A stretch of 64,000 bases of DNA from Phenylobacterium sp. Root700 (GCF_001429025.1 NZ_LMHT01000035.1:295584-359583); one strand, 5' to 3'. Positions 17,781 through 26,831 are shown, numbered from the stretch's first letter. Translations and numbers: made by a program. Notes: generated from the sequence alone by a model not told the origin.

Positions 17781-18560
17781 ATGCGTATCGCCACCTGGAA
17801 CGTTAACTCTGTGAACGCGCGGTTGGAGACCGTACTGCGCTGGTTCGAGGAGGCCGCGCCGGATGTCGCCTGCCTGCAAGAGATCAAGTGCGTCGACGAG
17901 AAGTTCCCCGCCGAGGCCTTCGAGCGGCTGGGCTACAACGTCGCCGTCCACGGCCAGAAGTCCTACAACGGCGTCGCGATCCTCTCGAAAACGCCGCTGG
18001 AGGACGTGCGCAAAGGCTTGCCCGGCGACGACAGCGACGAACAGGCGCGTTACCTGGAGGCGGTGATCAGCGGGCCGACGCCGGTGCGGGTCGCCTCGAT
18101 CTATCTGCCGAACGGCAATCCGGTCGACACCGAGAAGTTTCCCTACAAGCTGAACTGGATGGCGCGGCTGAACGCCCACGCCCGCGACCTGCTGGCCTAT
18201 GAGGAGCCGCTGGCCCTGGTCGGCGACTACAATGTGATCCCCGAGCCCCGCGACGCGGCCCATCCGGAGAACTGGGTCGGCGACGCGCTCTTCCAGCCGC
18301 AGACCCGCGAGGCGTTCCGCGCCCTGAAATGGCTGGGCCTGACCGAAGCCTTCATGGCCGTGGACGGCGCCCCCGAGAGCTACACCTTCTGGGACTATCA
18401 GGCCGGCGCCTGGCAGCGGAACAACGGCATCCGCATCGACCACGCCCTGCTCTCGCCCCAGGCCGCCGACCTGCTGCGCGCCTGCGTGATCCACAAGGAC
18501 GTTCGCGGCTGGGAAAAGCCCTCCGACCACGTTCCGCTGGTGATCGAACTCGACCTCTAG
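17781..18560 (+). CDS. xthA: Exodeoxyribonuclease III
   Basis: XthA is an AP endonuclease and 3'-5' exonuclease in base-excision repair. The 259-residue protein has MRIATWNVNSVNARL, catalytic Glu34 in CLQEIKC, the GDYNVIPEPRD Asp/Asn motif and the terminal SDHVPLVIELDL His. The length is normal for the family. It is transcribed alone, divergent from the CsgG-like gene. Confidence 0.96.
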   Translation: MRIATWNVNSVNARLETVLRWFEEAAPDVACLQEIKCVDEKFPAEAFERLGYNVAVHGQKSYNGVAILSKTPLEDVRKGLPGDDSDEQARYLEAVISGPTPVRVASIYLPNGNPVDTEKFPYKLNWMARLNAHARDLLAYEEPLALVGDYNVIPEPRDAAHPENWVGDALFQPQTREAFRALKWLGLTEAFMAVDGAPESYTFWDYQAGAWQRNNGIRIDHALLSPQAADLLRACVIHKDVRGWEKPSDHVPLVIELDL

Positions 18561-18639
18561 GGTCCCGCAAGGTTCATTTCCGGTTCAGCCGCGCCGGGCC
18601 TATGGCTATGGCGACGCTTCTCAACCGAAAGGTGGTCCC

Positions 18640-18999
18640 ATGCGCGCTCTGATGTTTGTTCCCATAGGCCTGGCGCTCGTCGCCGGCCCTGCCCTCGCCC
18701 AGGACAGCGTCGCCAACGCCTCGGCGGCTGGCGGCGCCTCATCGGAAGTCGCCACCCATCTCGCCGCGTCGGGGGTTCAAACCGTCATCGGGATCGCCGC
18801 CGTGCCGGCCAGCGTCGTTGGCGCCGGTTCGGTCGTGGGCGGATCGGCCCTCGTCGGCGCGGGCGCTGGCCTGTCGGAAGCGGCCGGCGACAGCGCCGGC
18901 TTCGCCTCCGGCCCGCTGAAGATCGACGACAAGGTGGTCGTCTCGCCCGATCCAGCGCCAGCCGTGCCCTTCGACGTCGCCAAGCCCGCCGCCCGATGA
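18640..18999 (+). CDS. Small exported Ala/Gly-rich protein, unknown
   Basis: The 119-residue product has a signal peptide (MRALMFVPIGLALVAGPALA, cleaved near residue 20) and a hydrophobic Ala/Gly/Val-rich middle (about 45-85) that could be a second membrane segment. No family is recognised. Its stop overlaps the start of the DUF2145 gene in an ATGA junction, so the two are co-translated and probably act together in the envelope. Confidence 0.7.
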   Translation: MRALMFVPIGLALVAGPALAQDSVANASAAGGASSEVATHLAASGVQTVIGIAAVPASVVGAGSVVGGSALVGAGAGLSEAAGDSAGFASGPLKIDDKVVVSPDPAPAVPFDVAKPAAR

Positions 19000-19799
19000 A
19001 CCGTTTCGCCGCCGCCCTGGCCGCCTTGATGATCGTGGGGACCGCCCTGCCCGCCACCGCGCAGGACTCCTCGGCCCGCGCCATCGTCCCGCACTTCACC
19101 GCACCGCAGGCGGCGGCCTTCTCCAAACAGGTCGAGCGCGACCTGGCGCAACGCGGCGCCCGAGTGGCGATCGTCTTCCGCGCCGGCCGCATGCGCGATC
19201 AGCTGCCTGAGGGCATCGCCTATACGCACGGGGCCTTCTGGGTCTATCGCGACATCCAGACCGCCGACGGCAAGTCCCAGAAGGGCTATGCGGTCTACAA
19301 TCTCTATGCCGGCGACGGCAAAGCCTGGTCGAAGATCGAGAGTCGGCTGGTCCAGGACTTCCCGCTCGACTTCACGCGCGGCTCGACGGTCAACGACATG
19401 GCCGTGATCGTGCCCAGCCCGGAGATGCAGCGGCGCATCCTGGCGGTGATCGACAGCCCGACCTACCAGAAGGTCCATAATCCGGAGTACTCGCTGGTCG
19501 CCAACCCGTGGGCGCGCAAGTACCAGAACTGCAACAACTTCATGCTGAACGTGATCGCCGCGGGCGTCTGGAACACCGACAATCCTAACCAGATCACGGC
19601 GAACCTGAAGGCCCACTACAAGCCGACCGTGGTCAAGGCCAACGGACTGGTTCGGTTCTTCGGCCCCATCGCCGACCAGCGGCTGCGCACCGACGACCAG
19701 GACGCCGTGATCCGCACCGCCACCTACGAGTCGATGGCGGTTTTCATGCGGGAAAACAAGCTCCTGCAGGACGCCTACATCTTCAACTACCAACCTTGA
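18996..19799 (+). CDS. DUF2145 family exported protein
   Basis: This 267-residue protein has a signal peptide (to about residue 22, ATAQD) and the DUF2145 body with GAFWVYRDIQTADGKSQKGYAVYNLY and a conserved KYQNCNNFMLNVI segment carrying the single central Cys followed by Asn residues, reminiscent of papain-like NlpC folds. The catalytic role is not established. It is translationally coupled to the small exported protein before it. Confidence 0.8.
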   Translation: MNRFAAALAALMIVGTALPATAQDSSARAIVPHFTAPQAAAFSKQVERDLAQRGARVAIVFRAGRMRDQLPEGIAYTHGAFWVYRDIQTADGKSQKGYAVYNLYAGDGKAWSKIESRLVQDFPLDFTRGSTVNDMAVIVPSPEMQRRILAVIDSPTYQKVHNPEYSLVANPWARKYQNCNNFMLNVIAAGVWNTDNPNQITANLKAHYKPTVVKANGLVRFFGPIADQRLRTDDQDAVIRTATYESMAVFMRENKLLQDAYIFNYQP

Positions 19800-19863
19800 G
19801 GCGCTTCTCCTTCCGGTAGAACGACGTTAGCTTGACCGAACGAGGCTGCTGGGAGATCGGCGG

Positions 19864-20460
19864 ATGGGCGCAGTCGAGATGGTCGGGGTGGCCGCGAGCC
19901 TCAGCTTCCTGGCGGGTTGGCGGCTCTATGCCTGCGTCGCCGCCGCCGGGCTGGCCATGCGGTTCGGCCTGCTGGAATTGCCCCAACAGATCCAAACCCT
20001 GGATGCGCTCGCCAATCCCTGGGTGATCGGGGTCGCGGGCCTGGCCGCCATCGCCGAGCTGGTGGCCGACAAGGTCATGTGGTTCGACAGTCTCTGGGAC
20101 GGCGCCCACACCTTCATCCGCCCGCTGGGCGGCGCCCTGCTGGCTCTGGCGGTCGTGGACGCCCACGATCCGGCCTGGCAGGTGATCGTCTTCCTGTTGG
20201 GCGGCGGCGCGGCCCTGCTCAGCCATGGAGCCAAGGCCAGCGCCCGGGCGGCGGTCAACACCAGCCCTGAACCGATCAGCAATATCGCGGTGAGCACGGT
20301 CGAGGACGTGGTCACCGCCGGCGGACTGTGGCTTGCGCTCAGTCAGCCGGCGATCGCCATCGTCGTAGCGCTGGTGCTGCTCGCCTGCGCCATCGGCCTC
20401 ATCGTCCTGAGCTGGCGTATCCTGACCAAGCTCAGGCGATGGTGGCAGAGCGAATCCTAG
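19864..20460 (+). CDS. DUF4126 family membrane protein
   Basis: This 198-residue protein has about five membrane segments, with the family features FLAGWRLYACVAAAGL near the start and the ADKVMWFDSLWDGAHTFIRPLGG loop followed by GAKASARAAVNTSPEPISN. Function is unknown. Its stop codon overlaps the YidB-like gene on the other strand by 4 bases (CTAG), so the two genes converge without a spacer. Confidence 0.8.
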   Translation: MGAVEMVGVAASLSFLAGWRLYACVAAAGLAMRFGLLELPQQIQTLDALANPWVIGVAGLAAIAELVADKVMWFDSLWDGAHTFIRPLGGALLALAVVDAHDPAWQVIVFLLGGGAALLSHGAKASARAAVNTSPEPISNIAVSTVEDVVTAGGLWLALSQPAIAIVVALVLLACAIGLIVLSWRILTKLRRWWQSES

Positions 20461-20879
20461 CCCTTAAGCTTGCCCAGGATGTCGGCGATGCCGCCGAGCC
20501 CACCCAGACCGCCGAGCGCGCCGGCGAGGCCGCCCTGGCCGGCGGCCGGAACCTGTCCGTCCGGCGTCAGGTGATCGATCACCTGGGGCAGCAGTTGCGC
20601 CAGAGTGCCGGCCGCCTGCTGCGGATCGACGCCGAGCTTGGCGGCGAAATCGGCCACCATGCCGGACGACAGCACAGATTGAATCTGATCGGCGGAGATC
20701 GGCAGGTTCGCCCCGCTCGCGACCCAGGACTTCGCCACTTCGCCGAGGCCGCCCTGTTCAAAGGCGCTCATCAGGCCGCCGATGCCGCCTTCCTGACCGC
20801 CCAGGAGATCGGTGATCGCCCCGATCGGGGAACCGCCGCCGCCTTCGCCGCCGCCGAGAATACTGTCGAGTAGACCCAT
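20457..20879 (-). CDS. YidB-like (DUF937) protein
   Basis: This 140-residue protein starts MGLLDSILGG and is rich in Gly, with LMSAFEQGGLGEVAKSWVA, NLPISADQIQSVL and QAAGTLAQLLPQVIDHLTPDG, the hallmark of the YidB/DUF937 family. The molecular role is unknown. The ATG at 20879 follows AGGAGCGTAAG. It converges with and overlaps the DUF4126 gene. Confidence 0.85.
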   Translation of the reverse strand: MGLLDSILGGGEGGGGSPIGAITDLLGGQEGGIGGLMSAFEQGGLGEVAKSWVASGANLPISADQIQSVLSSGMVADFAAKLGVDPQQAAGTLAQLLPQVIDHLTPDGQVPAAGQGGLAGALGGLGGLGGIADILGKLKG

Positions 20880-21030
20880 CTTACGCTCCTGAAGCTCGTC
20901 TGTTGAAAGCCCGCCCCCGAGGCGCCGAGCACAAGAAGACACCAAGTGCGTGACAGTTCAATCGCTGCGTCTCGTTCCCAGGCTCGCCCTGTGTCTTCTC
21001 CACAACCCCGAACAGCGCTAGCCTCGTGTC

Positions 21031-21651
21031 ATGAATGAATGGCCCAGGCTCCTGCTGCTGCTTGCGCTCGCCGGGATCGGGGTAACCGTCCTGGGCAGCG
21101 CGGCCATCTGGCTGATGGACGAGGAACGGCGTATCCGCCGCGCCTTGAAACGCGTGCTGAAAGGCGCGCCGGAGGCGGTCATCCTGGCGCCCGGACGCGG
21201 CCGCGGCGCGGGGTTCAATTTCTCGACCGGGGCCATGGCGGTGGCCTGGGATTCCGGCGGCTGGCTGCTGCCTTACCGCATCGACGAACTGGTCGGCGCC
21301 GAGTTGATCGTCGACGGCCAGATCCTGGCGCGCGTCCATCGCGGCGAACCCCGCAAACCGTTGGACCACGGCGTCGAGCATGCCGCGCGCGTCACCCTGC
21401 GCCTGGTCTTCGACGACCCGCACCACCCGGACTTCGACCTGGACCTTTGGCTGGCGGGCGATGAGACCCGTCGACGCACGTCCTCGCCCAGCGACGCGGT
21501 GCAGGAAGCCAACCGCTGGCTGGCGCGCGCCGAGGCCGTTCTGCGCCGGCCGATCGCGCCCCACACCCTCACTCGGCCGGCGGCCGCTGAGGACCCGGCC
21601 GAACCGGACGACGAGCCGCCGTTCTATCTGGACCAGGACGAGCGGTTCTGA
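21031..21651 (+). CDS. Membrane-anchored conserved protein, unknown
   Basis: This 206-residue protein has one N-terminal membrane anchor (about residues 7-29, LLLLLALAGIGVTVLGSAAIWL), then a soluble domain with ERRIRRALKRVLKG, a glycine-rich PGRGRGAGFNFSTGAMAVAWD segment and VTLRLVFDDPHHPDFDLDLWL, and an acidic tail. No family with a known function is recognised. It is a single gene followed by a palindromic intergenic repeat. Confidence 0.75.
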   Translation: MNEWPRLLLLLALAGIGVTVLGSAAIWLMDEERRIRRALKRVLKGAPEAVILAPGRGRGAGFNFSTGAMAVAWDSGGWLLPYRIDELVGAELIVDGQILARVHRGEPRKPLDHGVEHAARVTLRLVFDDPHHPDFDLDLWLAGDETRRRTSSPSDAVQEANRWLARAEAVLRRPIAPHTLTRPAAAEDPAEPDDEPPFYLDQDERF

Positions 21652-21653
21652 GA

Positions 21654-21697
21654 GCATTTTCGAGCGAAGTGGATGCCGGTTCGCGTGAAGAAAATGC
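21654..21697. repeat. Palindromic intergenic repeat (GCATTTTC...GAAAATGC type)
   Basis: GCATTTTC and GAAAATGC close an imperfect palindrome containing GAGCGAAGTGGATGCCGG and TTCGCGTGAA, followed by GTAAAAACAA. It resembles short intergenic palindromes repeated in many alphaproteobacterial genomes. It lies between two converging genes and could act as a terminator. Confidence 0.6.
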
Positions 21698-21710
21698 GTA
21701 AAAACAAACT

Positions 21711-22394
21711 CTAGCCGAGCGCGAAGTCCACGCCGGCCTGCGCATGGACCAGGGCGGTGTCGATCACCGGAAGGGCCAGGTCGGCCGGCGACAGCAGCAG
21801 CCCGACCTCAGTGCAGCCGAAGATCACGCAATCGGCCTCGCCCGTCTTGGCGATCATGGCCAGGACCTCGGCCTTGGAGGCCTGCGTGACCACGCCCTGG
21901 CACAGCTCGTCATAGATGATGGCGTGCAGCCGCTCGCGGTCAGCCTCGCCCGGGATCATCGCCTCGACGCCCTGGGCGCTGAGCCGGTCGCGGTAGAACG
22001 GCTTTTCCATGGTGAACCGCGTCGCCAGCAACAACGGCCGGGAACAACCTGCCGCCTTCACGGCGCCCGCCGTGGCGTCGGCGATGTGGATCAGCGGCAC
22101 GCTGACCGCCGCCTGCACCTGATCGGCGACCAGGTGCATGGTGTTGGCGCCGATCATGATCGCCTGGGCGCCCGCGCCTTCCAGCCGGGCCGCCGCCTGG
22201 GCGAGAACCTCACCCGCCGCCTGCCAGTCGCCATCGGCCTGCATCTGGGCGATGGGCGCGAAGTCCACCGACCACATGAGCAGTTGCATCGAGTGCAGCC
22301 CGCCCAACCGCTCGCGCACCATGCGGTTCATGGCCTGGTAGTAGAGCGTGGTGCTCTCGGCGCTCATGCCGCCGAGCAGTCCGACCGTGCGCAT
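21711..22394 (-). CDS. Aspartate/glutamate racemase family protein
   Basis: Members invert amino-acid stereochemistry by a two-base mechanism. The 227-residue protein starts RTVGLLGGMSAEST and has the two family motifs, but the first reads IGANTMH, with Ala where aspartate racemases have Cys (YgeA-type enzymes have Thr), while the second is GCTEVGLL with Cys intact. It may therefore be a one-base variant, an isomerase or a hydrolase. It starts 4 bases after the ilvD stop, so it shares that transcript. Confidence 0.85.
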   Translation of the reverse strand: MRTVGLLGGMSAESTTLYYQAMNRMVRERLGGLHSMQLLMWSVDFAPIAQMQADGDWQAAGEVLAQAAARLEGAGAQAIMIGANTMHLVADQVQAAVSVPLIHIADATAGAVKAAGCSRPLLLATRFTMEKPFYRDRLSAQGVEAMIPGEADRERLHAIIYDELCQGVVTQASKAEVLAMIAKTGEADCVIFGCTEVGLLLSPADLALPVIDTALVHAQAGVDFALG

Positions 22395-22398
22395 GATC

Positions 22399-24135
22399 CT
22401 AGAGATCCGCGTAGATGTGGGTTTCCTCCGCCGCGCCCGGATGGGTCAAGGCGCCCAGGTGGGCCGGGCCCACGATCTGGGCGTACTTCCAGAGCGCGCC
22501 GGAGTTGTAGTTGGTCTTGCGCGGCGCCCACTCAGCCTTGCGGCGCGCCAGCTCGGCAGGCTCGACTTCCAGGTCGATGGTCCCGGCGTCAGCGTCGATG
22601 GCGATGATGTCGCCGTCCTGCACCAGCGCGATGGGGCCGCCCATCTGGGCCTCGGGACCGACGTGCCCGATGCACAGGCCGCGCGTCCCGCCCGAGAACC
22701 GACCATCAGTGACCAGGGCCACCTTGTCGCCGCGCCCCTGGCCCGAGATCGCCGCCGTGGTTGAGAGCATTTCGCGCATGCCCGGACCGCCCCGGGCGCC
22801 TTCATAGCGGATCACCAGGACCTCGCCGTCCTGGTAGTCGCCGGCCTCGACCGCGTCGAAACAGGCCTGTTCGCCGTCGAACACCCGCGCCGGGCCGCGA
22901 TGGCTGCGATGGCTCTCCATGCCCGCCACCTTGACGATGGCGCCGTCAGGGGCGAGCGAGCCCCACAGGCCGACCACGCCGCCGGTGGGCGACAGCGGGT
23001 TGGAGACCGGGCGGATCACCACCTGGTCGTCGCGCCACTTCACGTCCTTCAGGTTCTGCGCGATCGTCTTGCCGGTCACGGTCATGCAGTCGCCGTGAAT
23101 GTAGCCGCCTTCCAGCAGGGTCTTCAGCAGCATCGGCATGCCGCCGGCCTCGCCCATGTCCTTGGCCACGAAGCGGCCGCCGGGCTTCAGGTCGGCGATA
23201 TAGGGGGTGCGGGCGGCGATCTCGGCGAAGTCGCGCAGAGTAAACTCAATGCCGCACTCGTGGGCCATGGCCGGCAGATGCAGGCCGCCATTGGTGGAGC
23301 CGCCGGTGGCCGCGACCACCACGGCGGCGTTCTCGAACGACTTGCGGGTGACGATGTCGCGCGGACGCAGTTGTTCGGCGATCAACCGCACCACCGTCTC
23401 GCCCGAGGCCACGGCGTAGGCGTCACGGGTCAGGTAGGGCGCAGGCAGCGAAGCCGAGAGCGGCAGGGCCAGACCGATGGCTTCGGACACGCAGGCCATG
23501 GTGTTGGCGGTGAACTGGCCGCCGCAGGCGCCGTCCGACGGACAGGCGTGCTGCTCCAGTGAGCACAGGTCCTCCAGGCTCATCTTGCCAGCCGAGTGCA
23601 TGCCCACGCCTTCGAACACGTCGACCACGGTCACGTCCCTGCCCTGCCATTGGCCAGGCAGGATCGAGCCGCCGTAGAGGAACACGCTGGGCACGTTCAG
23701 CCGCAACATGGCCATCATCATGCCCGGCAGGCTCTTGTCGCAGCCGGCCAGACCGACCAGAGCGTCATAGCCGTGGCCGCGCATGGTCAGTTCGACGCTG
23801 TCGGCGATCAGGTCGCGGCTGACCAGCGATGAGCGCATGCCCTCGTGGCCCATGGCGATGCCGTCGGTGACGGTGATGGTGCAGAACTCGCGCGGGGTGG
23901 CGCCGGCCTTCTTGACCCCCTCGCTGACCGCGTGCGCCTGGCGCATCAGGGCGGTGTTGCAGGGCGCGGCCTCGTTCCAGCACGACGCCACGCCGACGAA
24001 CGGCTGGGCGATCTCGCGGCTGCCGAGCCCCATGGCGTAGTAGTAGGACCGGTGCGGCGAGCGCGCCGGTCCCTCCGTCACGTGGCGGCTGGGAAGGTTG
24101 GACTTATCCCAGGTTCCGTCTGGCTTCCGGGTCAT
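22399..24135 (-). CDS. ilvD: Dihydroxy-acid dehydratase
   Basis: IlvD dehydrates 2,3-dihydroxy acids to 2-oxo acids in valine, leucine and isoleucine synthesis using an Fe-S cluster. The 578-residue protein has cluster cysteines in ASCWNEAAPCN, GCDKSLPGM and CPSDGACGGQFTANTM. The related sugar-acid dehydratases are an alternative I consider less likely. I chose ATG at 24135 (GGAAGG 7 bases upstream) over ATGs at 24177 and 24192. The racemase gene follows after 4 bases. Confidence 0.9.
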   Translation of the reverse strand: MTRKPDGTWDKSNLPSRHVTEGPARSPHRSYYYAMGLGSREIAQPFVGVASCWNEAAPCNTALMRQAHAVSEGVKKAGATPREFCTITVTDGIAMGHEGMRSSLVSRDLIADSVELTMRGHGYDALVGLAGCDKSLPGMMMAMLRLNVPSVFLYGGSILPGQWQGRDVTVVDVFEGVGMHSAGKMSLEDLCSLEQHACPSDGACGGQFTANTMACVSEAIGLALPLSASLPAPYLTRDAYAVASGETVVRLIAEQLRPRDIVTRKSFENAAVVVAATGGSTNGGLHLPAMAHECGIEFTLRDFAEIAARTPYIADLKPGGRFVAKDMGEAGGMPMLLKTLLEGGYIHGDCMTVTGKTIAQNLKDVKWRDDQVVIRPVSNPLSPTGGVVGLWGSLAPDGAIVKVAGMESHRSHRGPARVFDGEQACFDAVEAGDYQDGEVLVIRYEGARGGPGMREMLSTTAAISGQGRGDKVALVTDGRFSGGTRGLCIGHVGPEAQMGGPIALVQDGDIIAIDADAGTIDLEVEPAELARRKAEWAPRKTNYNSGALWKYAQIVGPAHLGALTHPGAAEETHIYADL

Positions 24136-24246
24136 GATCGCGCCTTCCAATGAAGAAGCGTCCTGCCTATCGGTCATGCCCATGGGCGCCAAGGGCGCGC
24201 GAGAACTTAGGCGGCCTTCGCCCCTGCTGCGGGCAGAATGAGACGC

Positions 24247-24726
24247 CTAAAGCGCCGCCTTCACCGCGCCCACGACCTCGTCGTCCAGCGGTTCGGTGCG
24301 CGGACCGAAGGCGCGGATCAGCTTGCCGTCCTTGCCGACCAGGATCTTGTGGAAGTTCCAGACCGGTTCGGCCGGCTCGCCCAGCACGTCCTTGGCCCAC
24401 TTGTAGAACGGGTGGGCGGTGTCGCCCTTCACATCGGCCTTGGCGGTCAGCGGGAAGTCGATGTTGAACTTGGTCTCGCAGAAATCCTTGATCTCGGCTT
24501 CGGTGCCCGGCTCCTGGCCGGCGAACTGGTTGCAGGGCACGCCCAGCACCACCAGACCCTGGTCCTTGTAGTCGGAATAGAGCTTCTCGAGACCCTCGTA
24601 CTGTGGGGTCAGGCCGCACTGCGAGGCGGTGTTCACCACCAGCATGACCTTGTCCCGATAGGTCTCCAGCGGCAGGGGCGCGCCATCGATGGTGTGGAAC
24701 TCGAAGTCGTATGCGAACTTGGTCAT
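24247..24726 (-). CDS. Glutathione peroxidase (thiol peroxidase type)
   Basis: This enzyme reduces hydroperoxides with thiol donors. The 159-residue protein has peroxidatic Cys37 in NTASQCGLTPQY, the Gln of CNQFAGQEPG and the Trp of VWNFHKILVGKDG. The selenocysteine of animal enzymes is Cys here, and the second Cys (CETKF) allows thioredoxin-linked recycling, as in other bacterial members. The ATG at 24726 follows GGAG; a GTG at 24738 is an alternative. Confidence 0.93.
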   Translation of the reverse strand: MTKFAYDFEFHTIDGAPLPLETYRDKVMLVVNTASQCGLTPQYEGLEKLYSDYKDQGLVVLGVPCNQFAGQEPGTEAEIKDFCETKFNIDFPLTAKADVKGDTAHPFYKWAKDVLGEPAEPVWNFHKILVGKDGKLIRAFGPRTEPLDDEVVGAVKAAL

Positions 24727-24765
24727 GGCGTGCTCCACGAGATGGGTGAAACGAGCCTAACCCCG

Positions 24766-25692
24766 CTAGCCCTGATCCTCTAGTGACTGTTCTACAGCCA
24801 AGGCCAGATCGAGCGCCCGGGCCGCCTCCGCCGCGGTCACGATGGGCCGCGGCGCCTCGCCGCGCACCGCCGCCAGGAAGCCCTCGACGCTGGTGGCCAA
24901 GGTGTCCTTCACCGCCGGCGTGTCGGCGTAGTCGGGGTTCAGCGGGAAACCGGTGGTGTTGCGGAAATCTCGGCTGATGAAGTCGATCTCCACCTCGCCG
25001 GACGGATAGACCAGCTTCATGCTGCGCTTGCGCTCCAGCGCCATGCGCGAGGAATCGAAGATCGCGGTGAAGCCGTCGTCGAAGGTCACCTCGGCGCGGG
25101 CCTGGTCCCAGCCGCCGGAGAAGTCGATCGTCCCCTCGCCTTCCACCGCCAGCGGCTGCGCGTTCGACAGCGACAAGGCCAGGTCCAGGTCATGGATCAT
25201 CAGGTCCAGCACCACCGAGACGTCCAGGCTGCGCTCCGAGGGCGTGCCGTGGCGGATCGATTCCAGCCGCAGCGGCTGCTCGGGGATGTCGAACAGGCCC
25301 ATGGCCTGGAACACCACCCGCTCCTGGTGGCCGCAAGCGACGATCAGGTTCTGCTTGGCCGCCTCGGCCATGATCTTGTCGGCGTCGGCCAGACTGATGG
25401 CGATGGGCTTTTCGATATAGACCGGCTTGCCGGCCCGCAGCGCCGCCAGAGCGCCCTCGACATGGACGCTGGCCGGCGAGGCGACCGTGACCACGTCGCA
25501 GGCCTCGAGAAACTCGTCGAGCTTGTGGAACGCCCGGCCGCCCAGCGGCACGGCCAGGGCCGCGGCCCTGTCGGGATGATGGGTGTCGAGCACGGCCGAG
25601 AGCACCGCGCCCTTGGCGCCCGCATATTTGCGGGCATGGTGTCCGCCGAAGACGCCGGCGCCGATCACGCCGCCTTTCAGGGGTTCGCCCAT
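24766..25692 (-). CDS. Gfo/Idh/MocA family oxidoreductase
   Basis: This 308-residue NAD(P)-dependent dehydrogenase-like protein has a Rossmann N-terminus (GVIGAGVFGGHHARKY), the dinucleotide/substrate motif YIEKPIA and a conserved LMIHDLDLALSL with the active-site Asp/His region. Substrates in this family are mostly sugars, inositols or UDP-sugars and cannot be told from the sequence. It is read with the peroxidase gene, 39 bases before it. Confidence 0.88.
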   Translation of the reverse strand: MGEPLKGGVIGAGVFGGHHARKYAGAKGAVLSAVLDTHHPDRAAALAVPLGGRAFHKLDEFLEACDVVTVASPASVHVEGALAALRAGKPVYIEKPIAISLADADKIMAEAAKQNLIVACGHQERVVFQAMGLFDIPEQPLRLESIRHGTPSERSLDVSVVLDLMIHDLDLALSLSNAQPLAVEGEGTIDFSGGWDQARAEVTFDDGFTAIFDSSRMALERKRSMKLVYPSGEVEIDFISRDFRNTTGFPLNPDYADTPAVKDTLATSVEGFLAAVRGEAPRPIVTAAEAARALDLALAVEQSLEDQG

Positions 25693-25764
25693 AGACTCGC
25701 TCCGACAACCTGTTGACGTCGCGCTTTACAGGCGAAGGTCTATCGACGCCACCAGGGGGTTGGG

Positions 25765-25796
25765 TTTAAACATTCGTTTGAACATCGCTTACGATG
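25765..25796 (+). promoter_or_regulatory. Two palindromes upstream of MDR oxidoreductase gene
   Basis: TTTAAAC-ATTC-GTTTGAA (25765-25782, one mismatch between arms) is followed by a perfect CATCG-CTTA-CGATG palindrome (25783-25796), ending 16 bases before the start codon. The shape suits a TetR-like or other dimeric repressor. No such regulator gene is adjacent. Confidence 0.5.
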
Positions 25797-25812
25797 TAAG
25801 GGAGACGCCCCA

Positions 25813-26817
25813 ATGACCACCTCGCGCGAAGTCCGCCTGAAGAGCCGTCCTGTTGGCCTGCCCGTCGCCGACAATTTCGAAGTCGCCACCGTCACCCTGC
25901 CCGCGCCGGGTCCCGGCGAGGTCCAGGTCCGCAACAGCTGGATGACCGTCGATCCCTACATGCGCGGGCGCATGAACGACGTGAAGAGCTACTCCCCGCC
26001 CTTCGCGCTCGGCGAAGCGATGCAGGGCGGCGCGGTCGGCGAGGTGATCGCCTCGAACGATCCGGCCTACAATGTCGGCGACCTGGTGCAGTCGAACTAC
26101 GGCTGGCGCGAAGCCTATAACGCCCAGGCCTCGATGGTGCAGAAGCTGAACACCTTCGGCCTGCCGCCCCAGGCGTTCCTCGGCGTCGCCGGGATGCCGG
26201 GCATGACCGCCTATGCCGGCCTGCTGCGGGTCGCGGCGCTGAAGGAGGGCGACGTCGTCTTCGTGTCGGCGGCTTCCGGCGCCGTGGGCTCGGTCGTCTG
26301 CCAGATCGCCAAGATCAAGGGCCACAAGGTCATCGGCTCGGCCGGCGGCCCGGAGAAGGTGAAGTTCCTCAAGGAAGAGCTCGGGGTCGACGTGGCCATC
26401 GACTACAAGGCCACGCCCAACCTGATGAAGGCCCTGGAAGAGGCCGCGCCGGAAGGCATCGACGTCTATTTCGAGAACGTCGGCGGCGAGCACCTGGAAG
26501 CCGCGCTGAACTCGGCCCGTCCGTTCGGCCGCTTCGCGCTGTGCGGCATGATCTCGATGTACAACGCCACCACCCCGCCGCCCGGCCCGCGCAACATCGC
26601 CCAGGCGGTCGGCAAGCAGCTGCGGATGGAGGGCTTCATCGTCTCCAGCCACTACGACATGCTGCCGTCCTTCCATAAGGACCTGGCCGAATGGCACGCG
26701 GCGGGAAAGATCAAGTGGAAGGAAACCGTGCTCGAGGGGATCGACAAGGCTCCCGAGGCCTTCCTCAAGCTCTTTTCCGGCGAGAACTTCGGCAAGATGC
26801 TGGTGAAGCTTAGCTAG
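25813..26817 (+). CDS. NADP-dependent MDR oxidoreductase (CurA / leukotriene B4 dehydrogenase type)
   Basis: This 334-residue zinc-free medium-chain dehydrogenase/reductase reduces alpha,beta-unsaturated carbonyls with NADPH in characterised relatives. It shows VDPYMRGRMND, GMTAYAGLLRVA, the nucleotide loop SAASGAVGSVVCQIAK, and YFENVGGEHLEAAL typical of the subfamily; no zinc ligands are present. GGGAG precedes the ATG. It is a single gene with palindromic sites before it, suggesting induction by reactive aldehydes or enones. Confidence 0.9.
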   Translation: MTTSREVRLKSRPVGLPVADNFEVATVTLPAPGPGEVQVRNSWMTVDPYMRGRMNDVKSYSPPFALGEAMQGGAVGEVIASNDPAYNVGDLVQSNYGWREAYNAQASMVQKLNTFGLPPQAFLGVAGMPGMTAYAGLLRVAALKEGDVVFVSAASGAVGSVVCQIAKIKGHKVIGSAGGPEKVKFLKEELGVDVAIDYKATPNLMKALEEAAPEGIDVYFENVGGEHLEAALNSARPFGRFALCGMISMYNATTPPPGPRNIAQAVGKQLRMEGFIVSSHYDMLPSFHKDLAEWHAAGKIKWKETVLEGIDKAPEAFLKLFSGENFGKMLVKLS

Positions 26818-26831
26818 CCCCCTCACCCGCT

